From Argentina anserina (Eukaryota > Streptophyta > Magnoliopsida > Rosales > Rosaceae): a stretch of 64,000 nucleotides of DNA. The notes beneath the pieces are model-generated. The model did no database searches and was not told where the DNA came from. It worked only from the letters and a program-made list of their open reading frames with translations. How positions within the stretch are numbered: position 1 is the first letter of the stretch; each line of letters opens with the position of its first letter. Shown piece by piece: positions 1 through 12,470 of this stretch. The stretch is from the NCBI RefSeq assembly GCF_933775445.1, contig NC_065873.1, positions 13,454,001-13,518,000 on the forward strand. Reading direction: 5' to 3'. The position numbers were made by a program, and so were the translations under genes.

Positions 1-765
1 GATTGTATGAACAATTGAATATGTGTTTATGCCGTGTGTAGCATTTATGGGCAGTAGGATTTTCGAAATTAATTTAGGTTTTATTTCAATTAATTCCTTG
101 AATTCGTACATCTAAATCAATGCTTGAGGAAGCCAAGGCCATGGTTCTCCTAGGGTTGCGATTTAATTCACCAAAGTGTTCATTGATTGAATATGCGCTT
201 CGTGTTTCAATTATGGATACTTATATAGGGCTGTGATAGTTCTAGGAATTTGCATGTTTAATCAAGATGAGTGACGCCATGCTTGCTTACATGTCTCCAA
301 TTCGACTTAATGTGCTTTTGTGCTACTTTGTTGTTTAACTAGTACGCTTCGTTATGTTGAACTCTCTTTATCATATATTTAGGATTGAACGCTTCGTTGA
401 TTCTAAATATGTAAGAAGTTTTAACAATTAGATGAACCGCTTCGGACTCTAATTAGAATTGGAATTGAAATGGACTTAGAAAGAATCGAAAATACTTGCT
501 GCCTATATGTTGTTCTATGCGTGTCATACATGTTAAATGAATAGAATTCGTGTTTTGGTTATGTGATGAATGGTTGATCAATTGTATATAAGTAATTTAT
601 GATTTATTTTAAGTTGTAGTTTTATAATCAATCTCAAATCCCCCAATAACATGATAAGTTTTGAGGCCCTTTTGATTTCCCGGACTGAACGATCCCTGCT
701 TATTCTATACTAACGATGATGTTTTACATGGTATTTTATAGACGTTCTAACAAAACGCTCTATCA
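1..765 (+). repeat. 5' LTR (3' portion only)
   Basis: This matches 4783-5545 almost base for base. It ends in CGCTCTATCA, directly before the primer binding site. The first ~850 bases of this LTR lie left of the window, judging from the 1615-base 3' LTR. Confidence 0.9.
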
Positions 766-768
766 TTT

Positions 769-786
769 TGGCGCCTTTGCCGGGGA
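769..786 (+). other. Primer binding site, tRNA-Asp type
   Basis: TGGCGCCTTTGCCGGGGA lies three bases after the LTR end. From knowledge of plant tRNA-Asp(GTC), it matches the 3' end of that tRNA with one mismatch. This is the usual primer for Athila/Tat-like elements. Confidence 0.85.
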
Positions 787-3700
787 ATTGATTAATTCTC
801 AATGCTTTGAAGTGTTAATTTTGTGCTATATTGTGAATTGTATAATTGTATTTTGGTTAATATGTATATGTGAACAGTAATCGTAAATAGTGCATCTGTG
901 AACAGTAACCCGAAAATATAAAAAAGTAATTTTTGAATTCGTAAATCTTGTATTTGTGATAGAGTTTGTGTTTGTTAAGAAGTTGTTATTTGTTTTCTTG
1001 TTGTAGTAGTATACATATAGGATACTTGTTATACTTAGTTAAATTTTTATGGAAGCTAAATATTTATTTATGTTTAGTTCATTATAAGCTATAAAGCAAA
1101 CAGAATAGGTAAAGTTCATTTTGTTAGTATTAGCTTTAACCCTCCATTTGTACCTTGCTAAGGTCACTTGGGGTTGATGGCGGCTTTTATTAACACTTTA
1201 TGAGCAGTCTAACACACAAATTTATTCTGAGCTGAGTAAGGGGCATGCTATTTTCATTACCCTGGTTCAAGGTTTACAAAATTGGATCTCAGAGGCCCAT
1301 AGACTGACATACATCTCGGTGATGGAGTCGATAGAGAGCTTGCTCTCCGTGGTTACCAACAAATGAGTCATGTCTTGTAACTATCTCTGAATCTAGCTAT
1401 CCAGCCTTCTGAAACAAAGGAATGAGTTTGTGCCTAGACGATATAATTAGGCCGCACGTCCACCTTGCTTTATAACTTAGAAAATAACTTTGTATAAATA
1501 AGTATATATAACTTCAAAAGAAAATAATACCCTAATTTTTAAGATATATCGGATAAAGCAAGACCTTACTTGGGATTGTTTCAATCCATTGCACAGTTAG
1601 CTCCTATGCTCCACGTACCTTAAATATTAGGATATTGTGAATAAAAACAATTAGATTTTAGGATATTCATACACATTTGTTGTAAAACAAAAATTGTCCT
1701 TAACGTTTATACTTGTATTTCATTTATACAATTACTAACATGTCTTTTATTTCGTTTTATATATAATTGATCATTAACATTTTGTGTCTTTGTATAGTAT
1801 AGTTGTCAATTGTGGATTCTAAGAAAAAGTTGGAGAATTCTATTGTTAATAGTTGATTGAAGCTCTCAATGACTTGGGATGGACGACAAGTGTTGCAAGA
1901 AGCGGAGTTCTACCACACTCTAACTTTTGATTCATGATTTGCGATTAATTCAACTCATACTAACTTTAGCTTAATCATTAACACTTTACTAACTTATTCT
2001 TCGAGATCTCATCTCCACTTTTCTAATTATCTTTCTCTTGATACGATGTAGTTTAAAAGTGGATGAACATGCATCGAGTTTTGATAGTCATAGCAAAGAG
2101 GCACGAATTTGGAGGTGTACAACTCCAAGTAGCGTCGCCTGCAACTTGAAAAGAACTGAAGAGTCTTAGCCAAAAGACTATAAACTCAAGCGCTGCATGG
2201 GAGGCAACCCATTTCAACCGTACCTGTGGAGGGGTCGTTTACGGGAGTTTGCATTTTCTTATCCCTTCACTCTTATGGTTGAATTGTATATGTGTTGATG
2301 TGTGATCTTATTCTATACTTATGAATTACATTCTAATTATTGAGCTTACATTGAGGACAATGTAATTTTCTAAGTGTGGGGTAGGGTTGCATGATCATTG
2401 TTTGCTAATTTTTGCTTTGATTTCATGTTAAAAACGAAAAAAGAAAGAAAGAAAATTCAAAAAAATGTTTAAAAAATCAAAAAAAAATTGTGTTGTTTTG
2501 AGTCTTAGGATGCCCCTAAAGTCTAGGATGATTTTGTCTCTAAATGCATAGATGATGGTTTTGCATTTCATTTGAATTGAATTGTAAGTTTCATTGATAA
2601 TGTGGATTAGGTATGAACATGTGAGATTTTGATTGAATGTAATATGACATACATGTTTGGTTAGTTTAAGTCCATAACAACCTGTGAGTTTTTGAGCCTA
2701 TATATGCTTTCTTCTTGAGTGATAATATGAAATTTCGTGGTGGTTTTGTGAACCTCATTATTCTTTGCATATTCAATGACTATATGCCATAGCTTTTAAT
2801 GGACTCTAGAATTTACTAGAACTCATCTTTTGTGATTGTTGAAACTTTTAAGTCATAAAATGCTCTGATTTTGAAAGGGATTTATGGATCATTTCTAAGA
2901 TTACCACCACTTTAACCAAACAACCATGTATCCCTATATGTGCCTTGTTTGGGACCCCTTGGTTGAACCCTATTTGAGCCTACTTTGAGCATTTTCTTCA
3001 TCACTTATGTTATCTCCATGCTTAGTATAGTTACCTCTACCTTGTCCTATAGAATTGGCAGAACTTTTGTTGAGATGATGTTGTGATGATGCATGAAATA
3101 AGTGTGGGGTGGAGAACATGAGAAAAAAATGAGAACAAGCTTTTAAGCATGCCGAAAAAAATGGAATGAAAAAGAAAAAAATGTATAGAATTCGGCAACA
3201 CAAGAAAAGAAAAGAAAAGATGTGATCTTCCATTTGTGATTTGGAGTTAAGTGAAATTGAAGGTTTAAAAATGTTTATTTGACATTTGTCCATGTTCACT
3301 TTGTAGTTAAAATGATGTTTGGGCCCAACTTGTTATATTTGGCCCTTCATGGTGTGTGGGGTCATAAGGATGGTGTTTATTCTGCTAAGTCTATAGGATT
3401 GCCTTTGTGATTCCTTGATATTCCATGCCTTTAGCTAAGCCTAAACATTCACCTTTATCTAATGATCCTAATGATTCTTAAAATGAGCAAATCTTGGTTT
3501 GTGGAGATGATCACAAGAGTTGAGTATATGGTTTTGGTCCATTTGTGCACTTAGTTGTTAAATGAGGTTTTCTTTTTATTATTCACAAAGTGCTTTCATT
3601 TGATGAAATATGGAAGCTATTTGATACTTTATTATCCTTTCTTTTGCATATACTTGTGTGTAAATCATAACCATGAATCTGAGTGAAAAGAAGAGAGTAT

Positions 3701-3930
3701 GCCTTGTGAGGAGGATTGAATTGACTAAACATGTTATGTGTTTATTGTCTCGTTTCTGACTTATTTATACTATGAAGCATGTTTATGAAACTTGGAATGC
3801 TTACATTCAAATGCTTAACTTGAAAGCTATGTGTTTTGAGATTCTGAGACAATCATTTAGGGGCGATAGTGTTTTGTGTAGTTTTGTTTTGTTTTGCTAA
3901 GGGTCTAGCAAAAACCAAGTATGGGGTAGT

Positions 3931-5545
3931 TGATATGAGCACTTTGTGCAACGTTCTTAACATGTTTTTACCTCCATTTGTACTTTACTTAGCCCTTATT
4001 ATTGTAGTGTTGAGTCATTGAGTCGAGTTAGGAGTCTTTGGTGGCGTTAGTTGCTTTTGATGCAAAAACGGGTGTAAAATGCAGAAATTGTCGAGAGTAC
4101 ATAGAGTAGTATTCCTTATTAAACTAGGAAACCTAGTTGGGTTAGTATTTTTATTATTCGACATTTCTGTAACATTTGTGATTTATGTTTATTATTTTCT
4201 TTTTTATTTCAGAATTAAATGAGAGATAATGGCTTGGAAATTAAGGAAAGAAAGAGGAGAAGAATGAAACAAAAGGAGAAAAAGGAAAGAAGTAATTTAG
4301 TTTCTGAATGGGATGAAAAGGAAGAAGTATGCAGCCTCAAGGTGGGAAGGTTCATCCGACAATTAAAAGGAAATAAGAAGAAAAGAAGGAAAAAAAAGAA
4401 AAAAAAGAAATAGAGGATCAGCCCATCAAAAACCCTAGCAACCCCTCTCTTCCTCCTTCCTCTATATAAGGCACGGCCTCCCTCACAATTCATGATCTCC
4501 ATTCTCCCAAAAAAAAAAGCCAAAATTCTGTCCAAATATCCAGAAAATTACAAGCCAAAAACTTCATCCATCTCCACCAAACCGTGCTCATCTTCTTGCC
4601 TCTCCAAATCCGAATTCATCTTTGCTTCATCCTTCAAGGTTTCTAATGTGTGATTCATCCATGGCTTGTAATTTTTATTTAGGTTTTCTGCAATTTTCGA
4701 ATTTATTGTATGAATTCTTGAATGTTATTTTCGGTTTATATATGAAGAACATAAATTCAGACTTCTTTGGTTTTATGTTTTGATTGTATGAACTCTTGAA
4801 TATGTGTTTATGCCGTGTGTAGCATCTATGGGCAGTAGGATTTTCGAAATTAATTTAGGTTTTATTTCAATTAATTCCTTGAATTCGTACATCTAAATCA
4901 ATGCTTGAGGAAGCCAAGGCCATGGTTCTCCTAGGGTTGCGATTTAATTCACCAAAGTGTTCATTGATTGAATATGCGCTTCGTGTTTCAATTATGGATA
5001 CTTATATAGGGCTGTGATAGTTCTAGGAATTTGCATGTTTAATCAAGATGAGTGACACCATGCTTGCTTACATGTCTCCAATTCGACTTAATGTGCTTTT
5101 GTGCTACTTTGTTGTTTAACTAGTACGCTTCGTTATGTTGAACTCTCTTTAGCATATGTTTAGGATTGAACACTTCGTTGATTCTAAATATTTAAGAAGT
5201 TTTAACGATTAGATGAACCGCTTCGGACTCTAATTAGAATTGAAATTGAAATGGACTTAGAAAGAATCGAAAATACTTGCTGCATATATGTTGTTCTATG
5301 CGTGTCATACATGTTAAATGAATAGAATTCGTGTTTTGGTTATGTGATGAATGGTTGATCAAATGTATATAAGTAATTTAGGATTTATTTTAAGTTGTAG
5401 TTTTATAATCAATCTCAAATCCCCCAATAACATGATAAGTGTTGAGGCCCTTTTGATTCCCCGGACTGAACGATCCCTGCTTATTCTATACTAACGATGA
5501 TGTTTTTCAGGGTATTTTATAGACGTTCTAACCAACGCTCTATCA
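3931..5545 (+). repeat. 3' LTR, complete (1615 bp)
   Basis: It begins TGATATGAGCAC after a purine-rich tract (AGTATGGGGTAG) and ends GCTCTATCA, giving TGATA...TATCA ends. It holds a purine-rich stretch at 4230-4410 that creates chance Lys/Glu-rich ORFs on one strand and Phe-rich ones on the other. The flank after it is TGTAG; the matching left target-site copy is outside the window. Confidence 0.9.
4463..4469 (+). promoter_or_regulatory. LTR TATA box
   Basis: TATATAA in a CT-rich context about 530 bases into the 3' LTR. It would place the U3/R boundary near 4495. It is inferred from sequence only. Confidence 0.5.
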
Positions 5546-5662
5546 TGTAGCATTGTTTACATTATTTGTTTTAATATATCTAATTTGTTACATTATTTAT
5601 TTTATCCAATTTATTTAAATTATGTAATTAAATATGTACCTAATATAAGTTTTTTACATCAG

Positions 5663-6309
5663 GAATGACAAACTCAGTCATGTTACTATAATGCCAAGAA
5701 GAAAAAGTTTACACACTTTGAATGTTGGGAAGTAGTTAAAGATCATCCATCTTTTGTTGCGGTGCTACGTACTACTCCATCTCCATATGCAAGTAGTTAC
5801 CATGGTACTCCTTCCGCAACTGAATCATTTCCAACCATCAATTTGGATGACGACCATTTGAATGAGACACCTCAAAGCAACACAGCAGCTCCATCGAGTC
5901 CACCTAGACCAATGGGAACCAAGGCGGCAAAGGAAGCTAGGCGCCAAAAGAAATAGGGTAAGACTCCTATTGAGCAAAGAGTGGAGGTTTTGCATACTAT
6001 TGCAAGTGACCAAGCATCATGACATACCAAGAGGCTAGCCCATAATGAAAGTGAGCTTAATTATTATGCGGAGTACATAGACATTCAAAAGCAAAAAAAG
6101 CAAGGGTGGAAAAAGAGTTACGATTGAAGAAACAAGAGAATGACACAAGGATCATGATAATGGATTTGGAGGCTATGACCCCAATCTCGAAAAGGCATTT
6201 TACCAAGAGGAAACTAGCAATCCTTAATGAAGGAGAAGCTAGTCAAGATCAACCTACCGATGAAACATATTCAGATTGTTATCACCCAAGTCGCGTGCTA
6301 TTTCCATAG
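5663..6309 (+). pseudogene. PIF/Harbinger ORF1-like (Myb/NAM-associated) remnant
   Basis: In the frame starting after an intron-like acceptor (TTTTTACATCAG at 5651-5662) the sequence reads like the C-terminal half of the accessory ORF1 protein of plant PIF/Harbinger elements. Seen features are a KKKKFTHFECWEVVKDHP stretch, an acidic/Pro/Ser linker, and RPMGTKAAKEARRQKK near 5905-5953. That last motif is the hallmark of the plant NAM-associated C-terminal domain. A stop follows at 5954-5956, and more stops and frame changes run to 6309. The N-terminal Myb/SANT part is missing, because the LTR element ends only ~115 bases upstream, probably inside the preceding intron. In intact elements this protein is thought to assist the transposase in DNA binding. 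Confidence 0.7.
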
Positions 6310-6502
6310 TAGTTATAGTATTGTACTAAGAATAAATCTGGGCTTGGCTCGTCATTTTATGTAATTTAAATTTTTCGAGAAATAAAATGTAATTTATTTA
6401 TTAAGTTGAAATTGAAATACACATTAAATTAAAACATACTGAAATTAAACACAAGCTTAATAATTAAACACAAGCATCATGAAAACACACAATAAAACAT
6501 AT

Positions 6503-7878
6503 TTAAAGTATTTCACTGGTTTCCACCCTCCAAATGTGTTTCACTAAGTCTCTCTGGAGCTCTTGATTGATGTAAGCAGATTCGAGATCGGCAACACGGT
6601 TGTGAAACCGTTGTATATTAGCTCCATCTCTACTGATTGGTTCAAAAAGAACTCGATTCCCTTGTGCATTCACCGGCCCGTCATAAACCCGGAAAACCGT
6701 CGATGGGTTTTGCAAGTCTTCTTCTTCTTCCTCATCCTCATCCTCATCATCCACATACTCTTCCTCAATAATCATGTTATGCAATATAATACAAGCTAAC
6801 ATGATGGTAGTCATTACCGATTTGTGGTGCAATATACAACTATGACGTATAATTGCCCATCGAGATTGCAAGATGCCAAATGCCCTCTCCACATCTTTTC
6901 GGTATGCCTCTTGTTTCTTTACGAAGAGCTTATGCTGCGGAGTCTGGGGATTGGAAATTGTTTTGACAAATGTAGAGTATCTTGGGTATATTCCGTCAGC
7001 CAGATAATAAGTTGTGGTGTACCTCTATCCGTGGACTTCGTAGACGATAGTTGGGCCTCTTCCGATAAGGATCTCTAAGAACACATTTGATAGGTGGATC
7101 ACATTAATGTCATTTTTAGCTCTAGGACACCCAAAAAAACGTGCCATATCCACGTATCATACGAGGCCATTGCCTCTAGGATATCCGTTAGGCGACCCTT
7201 TCGCCCCGAGTATGCCCCTTGATAGGCGGTTGGGCAGTTCTTCCACTCCCAGTGCATGCAGTCGATGCTTCCAATCATACCTGGAAAACCTCGGCGTTCG
7301 CCTTTAGCTAGTAGTCGCGTGAGGTCTGCCGGTGTTGGACTGCGGAGGTATCTTGGACCATAGAGATGAACCACTTAGCTGCAAAACTCCTTCATACATT
7401 CCAGGGTAGTCAATTCCCCCATCCTTGTAATTTCAGTACACTGATTTGCAGCTGGCCCGTATGCTAGTATTCGTAGAGCCCCAGTCATCTTTTGTTGGGG
7501 AAGTAGCCCTAGCAAACCAGTGGCGTCTTTTCTTTGATGCCAAGACATGTCGTGGTTGCAGAGGTCCGTCATGATAATGTTGAATCGGTCTCTGCTCATC
7601 CTGTACCTCCGGCGAAAGTCTTGAGCGTCGAAGATTGGATGTTCGATGAAGTAATCTTCCATGAGATTGTGTCCCCTAGATAGCCTATGACGTTGCTTAT
7701 TCAGTTTTTTACCGCGACGTGAACCGCTTGGTCGTGTTGATTCATCATCGTGTTGTGCTTCCGCCATGACCACTTGATTCACGAATGATTGCTCCATATT
7801 GTCATCCTCTTCTTGTTGACGTTGTCTCCGCCTGAAAAAATTATGGAAGTTGAAAGGATTTATCAGAGTGATGAACAA
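6503..7878 (-). pseudogene. PIF/Harbinger (DDE_Tnp_4/HARBI1-like) transposase, degenerate
   Basis: Three minus-strand blocks form one transposase. Block 7375-7878 is the N-terminal part (basic region, then a helix-turn-helix-like LMEDYFIEHPIFDAQDFRRR). Block 7099-7374 is the catalytic core with YLRSPTPADLTRLL and the diagnostic GFPGMIGSIDCMHWEWKNCP, whose Asp belongs to the DDE set. Block 6503-6892 is the C-terminal part with ERAFGILQSRWAIIRH (Glu of DDE) and ACIILHNMIIEEE, ending in an acidic Asp/Glu run. The first two blocks share a frame and are split by one stop at 7375-7377. The reading frame shifts near an A-run at about 7130, and another stop lies near 7031. At least three lesions make it inactive. 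It is convergent with the ORF1 remnant. Confidence 0.9.
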
Positions 7879-7974
7879 GAAAATATTACTCTAAGTGTTT
7901 AGATTGAAGGATGAGTTATATGCTTGGATTCTTCACAATGGTGTGAGTATAGAATGAGTGATATTAGACGTTTT

Positions 7975-8200
7975 ATAGCAAATTGATCGAAAATCTGGTC
8001 CAATTATTTTGCCGACAATGACACGTGGCAGTGACACGTGTCAATTCTCTACTAGTCGAACATTTTATCGGAAATCTGCTCCAATTATTTTATCGACAAT
8101 GACATGTGGCAATGACACCTGTCAATTCTCTATTAGTCGAAAATCTTATCGAAAATTTTGGATAATATCGAGTCGATAATGACACGTGGCACATCATTAT
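7975..8200. repeat. Subterminal direct repeats with CACGTG-type motifs
   Basis: Two imperfect copies of about 85 bases (starting near 7981 and 8066) plus a partial third repeat CCAATTATTTT, CGACAATGACACGTGGCA, GTGTCAATTCTCTA and TAGTCGAA. TGACACGTGGCA or a near match occurs three times. Position just outside the transposase N-terminus suggests transposon subterminal binding repeats. I could not define a terminal inverted repeat or target-site duplication for the element. Confidence 0.6.
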
Positions 8201-8239
8201 TGGTTGTAAATATATCTGGTAAAAAAAATTAATCATTTC

Positions 8240-9878
8240 ACAACAAGACAAAATTGAATTGCTCAAACAAATTGCAAATGGGTGTGTGAAAAAATCTATT
8301 TACTTGAACAAAATATGAAATCGATTTGCTTGAAACAAAATTTACTTCTCATACTACATTTTGCTTGAGCAAAACCATTTTGATTCTCTTAAAAATAGAT
8401 CACAATCGTATCAACAATGACAGTAAAAAAAAGTATACATTCATTTCAAGATCAATGGGCATGACGTCCGAGTCGAAAAGGCATACATCAGCAGAGTGAG
8501 TGCAACAGTATCCGGTGAGGTGACCTCCTGCCGAATAGTCCTCCATCATCCAAATATTTTAATAACAGGTAAAAACCTGGTACCGGTTGAAGATCTAATA
8601 CCAGGTAAAGACCTGGAACCATTCGGAGGTAAACCCCAGCTCGTTGAATCTTCAGTCTCACTACAACGCTTAGAAGATTGCATAGCCATCCCTATGATGT
8701 ATGGCCAGAGCACATCTTTGATTATTGAATGGAGCTGAGCTGTAGTACTCTGATCTCGTTCCATCAAAATAACATCTTTAAGTTTTTATCACTGATTAAG
8801 TTTTTATTTTCATGTTCTACTCATAAATATGTCAAAATAGTGAGGTATTATAATTCTAAGCTCAGTTCTCCAAGGCTCATTCACCGATTATATTGCTTTT
8901 CAAGCGATTTGTTTCAACTTCTATGATATAGTCTGAAAACAAAGGTCACCAGCTACAGAGAGAACATTATGAATTAATGGAGATCGGTAATCTCTAATGC
9001 CTCATGGCGATAAATGGTTTGCTTAGAGAGGAAGGAAATTCGTGAATATTCAGAATCTCTAGAATGTACAGGTTCGTCGTTTGGCGCAGAATTGTATATA
9101 CTCCTCATCCAATTCTTAAAAATAATTAATCACACTGTCACGTGGCCCCTGCCCGCCCACCCAATGCAACAAACAAACAAGATTGATTTCCTTTTCCCCT
9201 CACCACTTATCAAAAAGCATTTATTTCCTTTTTTGTAATCTAAGAATCATTTTAATTGTTATAAAATGTTCTTCAAACTCTTTTCTTCTTCCAACCTGCC
9301 TAATCGCATATTTTTTTCTTTTAAATCTTGGCCTGAACTTTGAAGTAGTAATTCTCCTTGTTAGCTCACTATCGTTACTAACAAGATGTGCTTTTATTGA
9401 TATATTACCGTTATTTATACGTTCGCAACATTAATAGTCTAATTTTCCAATGTCACCTCATCATTTTGAAGCATATTAAACTAGCAATACTGAAATTCTC
9501 GCACTTTTTAAAATAAAACTGAAACAATTTTGAAAAGAAAGAACTGTGATATTGTTTTTATAATTCAATAGTAAAAAAATTAGAAATTGGGGTTAGAATG
9601 TGCATATTTCACTCAGCTAAACTAGAAATTTATTTCGTTATTAGTACTTTAGTTAACCAAGGACATTCTAGAGTTCATCAATCACGCATGTTCATTCTCT
9701 TCCGCTATATATTTGCTTGTTATGCACTCATATTTTCATTTTCAACTGAATATGAGGTGTTGAATGTTATAAGAGTTATAATTATATTTTATTTTTGGGA
9801 AACATTTTCACCTTTTCCGTAGGAATTATATTGTTTTGTTTAATTTCTGACAAGTTTTTGGGAAAGTAAACAAGCAGT
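8240..9878. other. Intergenic, no supported gene
   Basis: AT-rich DNA with short chance ORFs. A small inverted motif pair, CAGGTAAAAACCTGG and CCAGGTAAAGACCTGG, lies at 8568-8612. A 73-codon minus-strand ORF at 8546-8767 overlaps it; I do not recognise its product. Confidence 0.5.
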
Positions 9879-10367
9879 CTAGGTTGCACGGACACGTGAC
9901 TTAACCCCCGTATCGCGTGTCCAATACAGATACGGACACAGATACACTCAGACACGAGAATATACGTCCGGACACGTGTATCTTATACGGACAAGCATAT
10001 CTCGGATGGGGACACGTCATGGACATGCGTATCATGTATGGGACACGCAATGGACACACAAATACTCAATTTAATAGAGAAAATCCAAAATTGTGAGCAA
10101 TGAGATTCGAACCATGGATCTCTCATTTATCATGCAACTCCTTAATCACTCATGTAGAATGACTTATTATTAACATTAATGCATATTCTAATATATATAG
10201 GAATGTAAATATTTTCAAACTCTATAAATTATTTTTTAATAAGTATATATATTAAAATAATATTTAATTTACGTGTCCACCACGTGTCCGTGTCTAAAAA
10301 AATTTAATTTCTCGTGTCCGCGCATCATATTGTATCTAATACGGACACTCGTGTTCGTGCTACATAG
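9879..10367. mobile_element. MITE-like repeat with GGACACG-rich inverted ends
   Basis: The left end CTAGGTTGCACGGACACG pairs with the inverse of the right end, CTATGTAGCACGAACACG. The subterminal 150 bases on both sides are packed with GGACAC/CGTGTCC motifs, and the centre is AT-rich. No coding sequence. No clear target-site duplication was found, so the superfamily is open. Confidence 0.65.
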
Positions 10368-10630
10368 CGTAGTAGTAGTAGTAGTGGTTGGCAACAACTT
10401 AACATCTCGTTTACAATTGAACCATTGACATCCTCATGGGCACTAGCCAGAGGCAGCTACTTGTATATTTGTGCTTTAGTTTATCAAAGAAGAAAAATGT
10501 GAACAGATCTCCTCCCGGGTTCTCCCTTGCAACAACCAACCTTCTCAAGTATGATACGAACTGAAGTCGATCATCATGGCATTGGTTAATCAAATGGTCA
10601 TCGAGGTTTCTTGTTTTGGTGTATATATAT
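10368..10630. other. Short spacer with TAG repeats
   Basis: Starts with a short (TAG)n run at 10367-10385 and ends in a (TA)n run at 10621-10632 used by the next element as insertion context. No gene seen. Confidence 0.4.
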
Positions 10631-11040
10631 ATAGGACCCTTCCATTACGGAATCCTTTTTTTTTCTCTTTTTTAAAAGGGATAGTTCATTAACCAACTTT
10701 TCGACTACATTTTAACATCTTCACTATTCAACTTTTAGAGTCTAATGTATAGATCACTCATGTAAAATTTCAGCCAAAATGGTGATCGTTAAAGTATCAA
10801 ACTTGGTGAAAATAATAGACGCACCAAATCTGTCAAACCGGAACCGTTCATGTTTATAAGTTTAAATTCCCGTTTTGAATGCCTTAAACACCTCTATTTT
10901 GACTGAAACTTTACAGAGGTGATCTATACATTAGACTCTAGTTGAACGGTGGAGATGTGAAAATATAATCGAGAAGTTGGTCAAGTGACCTATCCATTTT
11001 TTAAACAAAAAAAAAGGATCCCTCACTAGAAAGACCCTAT
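10631..11040. mobile_element. Long-inverted-repeat MITE
   Basis: The left arm from ATAGGACCCTTCC matches the inverse of the right arm ending AAGACCCTAT over about 180 bases. Both arms carry the sequence CACATCTCCAC...TCAAC...TAGAGTCTAATGTATAGATCA, and the left one also AAATTTCAGCCAAAATGGTGATCGTTAA. The element is non-coding and sits between TA runs, so the target duplication is masked. Confidence 0.8.
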
Positions 11041-11049
11041 ATATATATA

Positions 11050-11445
11050 TAAGAGTTTTCTCATCTAAGGAGGTCTGCACCAATGGTTTTTGTGCGGATT
11101 TCCATTTTTATCACTTTTTGATCAAATTTTCTTATCTCAACTGTCTAGTATCTAGATGATCTACACTATTATCTTTGCAAAATTTCAGCCAATTTGGTGT
11201 TTATTAAGACCTTCAAAATCGAAAAACAAATGGATGGACTGAATTATGTCAAACATGGTGAAAAATGTAATTTTTAACGGAAAAATGCAATTTTGAGAGC
11301 CTTAGCGATTACCAAATTGGCTGAAATTTTGCAAAGATATCTAGATACTAGACGGTGGATATGAGGAATTCAATCAAAAAGTGGTGAAAAATAGAAATTT
11401 GTACTAAAACATTAGTGCGGACCTCAGCAGCAAGAAAGACTATAT
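11050..11445. mobile_element. Second long-inverted-repeat MITE, related family
   Basis: The left arm starts near TAAGAGTTTTCTC and the right arm ends near AGAAAGACTATATATA. The arms pair over about 170 bases, including GTCTAGTATCTAGAT and TTTGCAAAATTTCAGCCAA. It lies about 10 bases after the previous MITE and shares its subterminal theme. Non-coding. Confidence 0.75.
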
Positions 11446-12470
11446 ATACACACAAAGTGCCGTAGTGTGTTTTGCAGTGTAAAAATGATGCCATTTTGAT
11501 GATATATATGGTTCGACATATATGCTGCAAGGAACGCTACCACTGGGCTGTGGTGCTTCTATTCTTCTCCTGACTAGCATTGGTATTTGGTAGAGAGGTT
11601 GGTTTTCGTCGAGGCCGGGTTCAACTCTACGTTTCTGATCACCAGTCATTTATATGGTACAACTATTCTCTTTTAAGTAACAGCTTGACTTTCTTCTCGA
11701 TTCTCGGTAGCTAGAGGTTAATGTAAAGTCCTGCTTAGATTCAAACTCAAGTTTGGGTTGAGTAATTCAAGTCACGACTATTATTGTCACCCTATGTTAC
11801 CGAGCCATGCCACTATAGTCTATATATTAAGATGTTAATTGCATATGTTGGCCGGTACACGCCTATAAGCATGCATCTAGATCAAGTGACAAACCGGCGT
11901 TAACTTACCGGTACAAAATTTCATTAGCAGAGAACGTATCGATCATCAATCTGTTACGTTGAAACATGACTTAAAATCAAGCTACGTATAAGGAACTTTG
12001 CACTCATTATTGTCTAGTTATTTGGTTAGGCATGCACTGAATGGTTGTAAGCAAAATTAAACTGAATGGGCTAGGGTGAAGAACCTTAAATAAACTGGCT
12101 CGCTCAGTGAGTGTTGGACATTATCTTTATATGTGAGTGTGCAGGGGGAAGGTGTGTTTATAATGAAACATCTTCATCGACATTTAGCCCCAGTGGGGAA
12201 CCTAACTATTTTTGCTAAACGGGATAAACAAATAGAAGGTTCGATCAATTTGATACAAAATAACTGTGGCCAGTACGTGATGATCAGTCGAATGACAATG
12301 CCTGCAAGTTCCTGGTTAATGCTGCAAAAGAATTCAAACACAAATGAATATCAATGTACAAAGACGAACGCGTTACAACTGCTTAGGCAAGAAATTTCTG
12401 AGCATACCTTCCAATGAACTCTAGCCCCAAAGGTGATTTTTGCATCAATGCCTGCGTTTAATGAAGTAAC
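11446..12470. other. Intergenic, nothing recognised
   Basis: No supported gene, RNA or repeat. A 94-codon plus-strand ORF at 12133-12417 shows no family resemblance. Confidence 0.5.

Larger units (their letters stand above)
1..5545 (+). mobile_element. Non-autonomous Athila/Tat-like LTR retrotransposon (LARD-type), 5' edge cut by window
   Basis: Two long direct repeats (1-765 and 3931-5545) flank an interior of about 3.2 kb. The interior has no gag or pol reading frame. A tRNA-Asp-type primer binding site follows the left LTR. Near 2190-2210 and 2350-2390 the interior carries the GGGAGGCAACCC and GAGGACAATGT...AGTGTGGGG motifs that typically lie downstream of pol in plant Athila/Tat elements. 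Large LTRs with a non-coding interior fit the LARD class, which would need proteins from a related autonomous element. The LTRs are almost identical over their shared part, which suggests a fairly recent insertion. The lineage is inferred from motifs, not from proteins. Confidence 0.85.

Noticed and set aside
4215..4535. Opposing ORFs in the LTR purine tract (Lys/Arg/Glu-rich on plus, Phe/Leu-rich on minus)
   Set aside because: Both arise from a polypurine stretch within the LTR; no family features, and the same tract is non-coding leader/U3 sequence.
8496..8767. Overlapping 73- and 80-codon ORFs on opposite strands
   Set aside because: No recognisable motif; the overlap is driven by a small palindromic CCAGGT...ACCTGG repeat.
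12133..12417. 94-codon plus-strand ORF
   Set aside because: No domain, no gene-like context and no sign of splicing partners.
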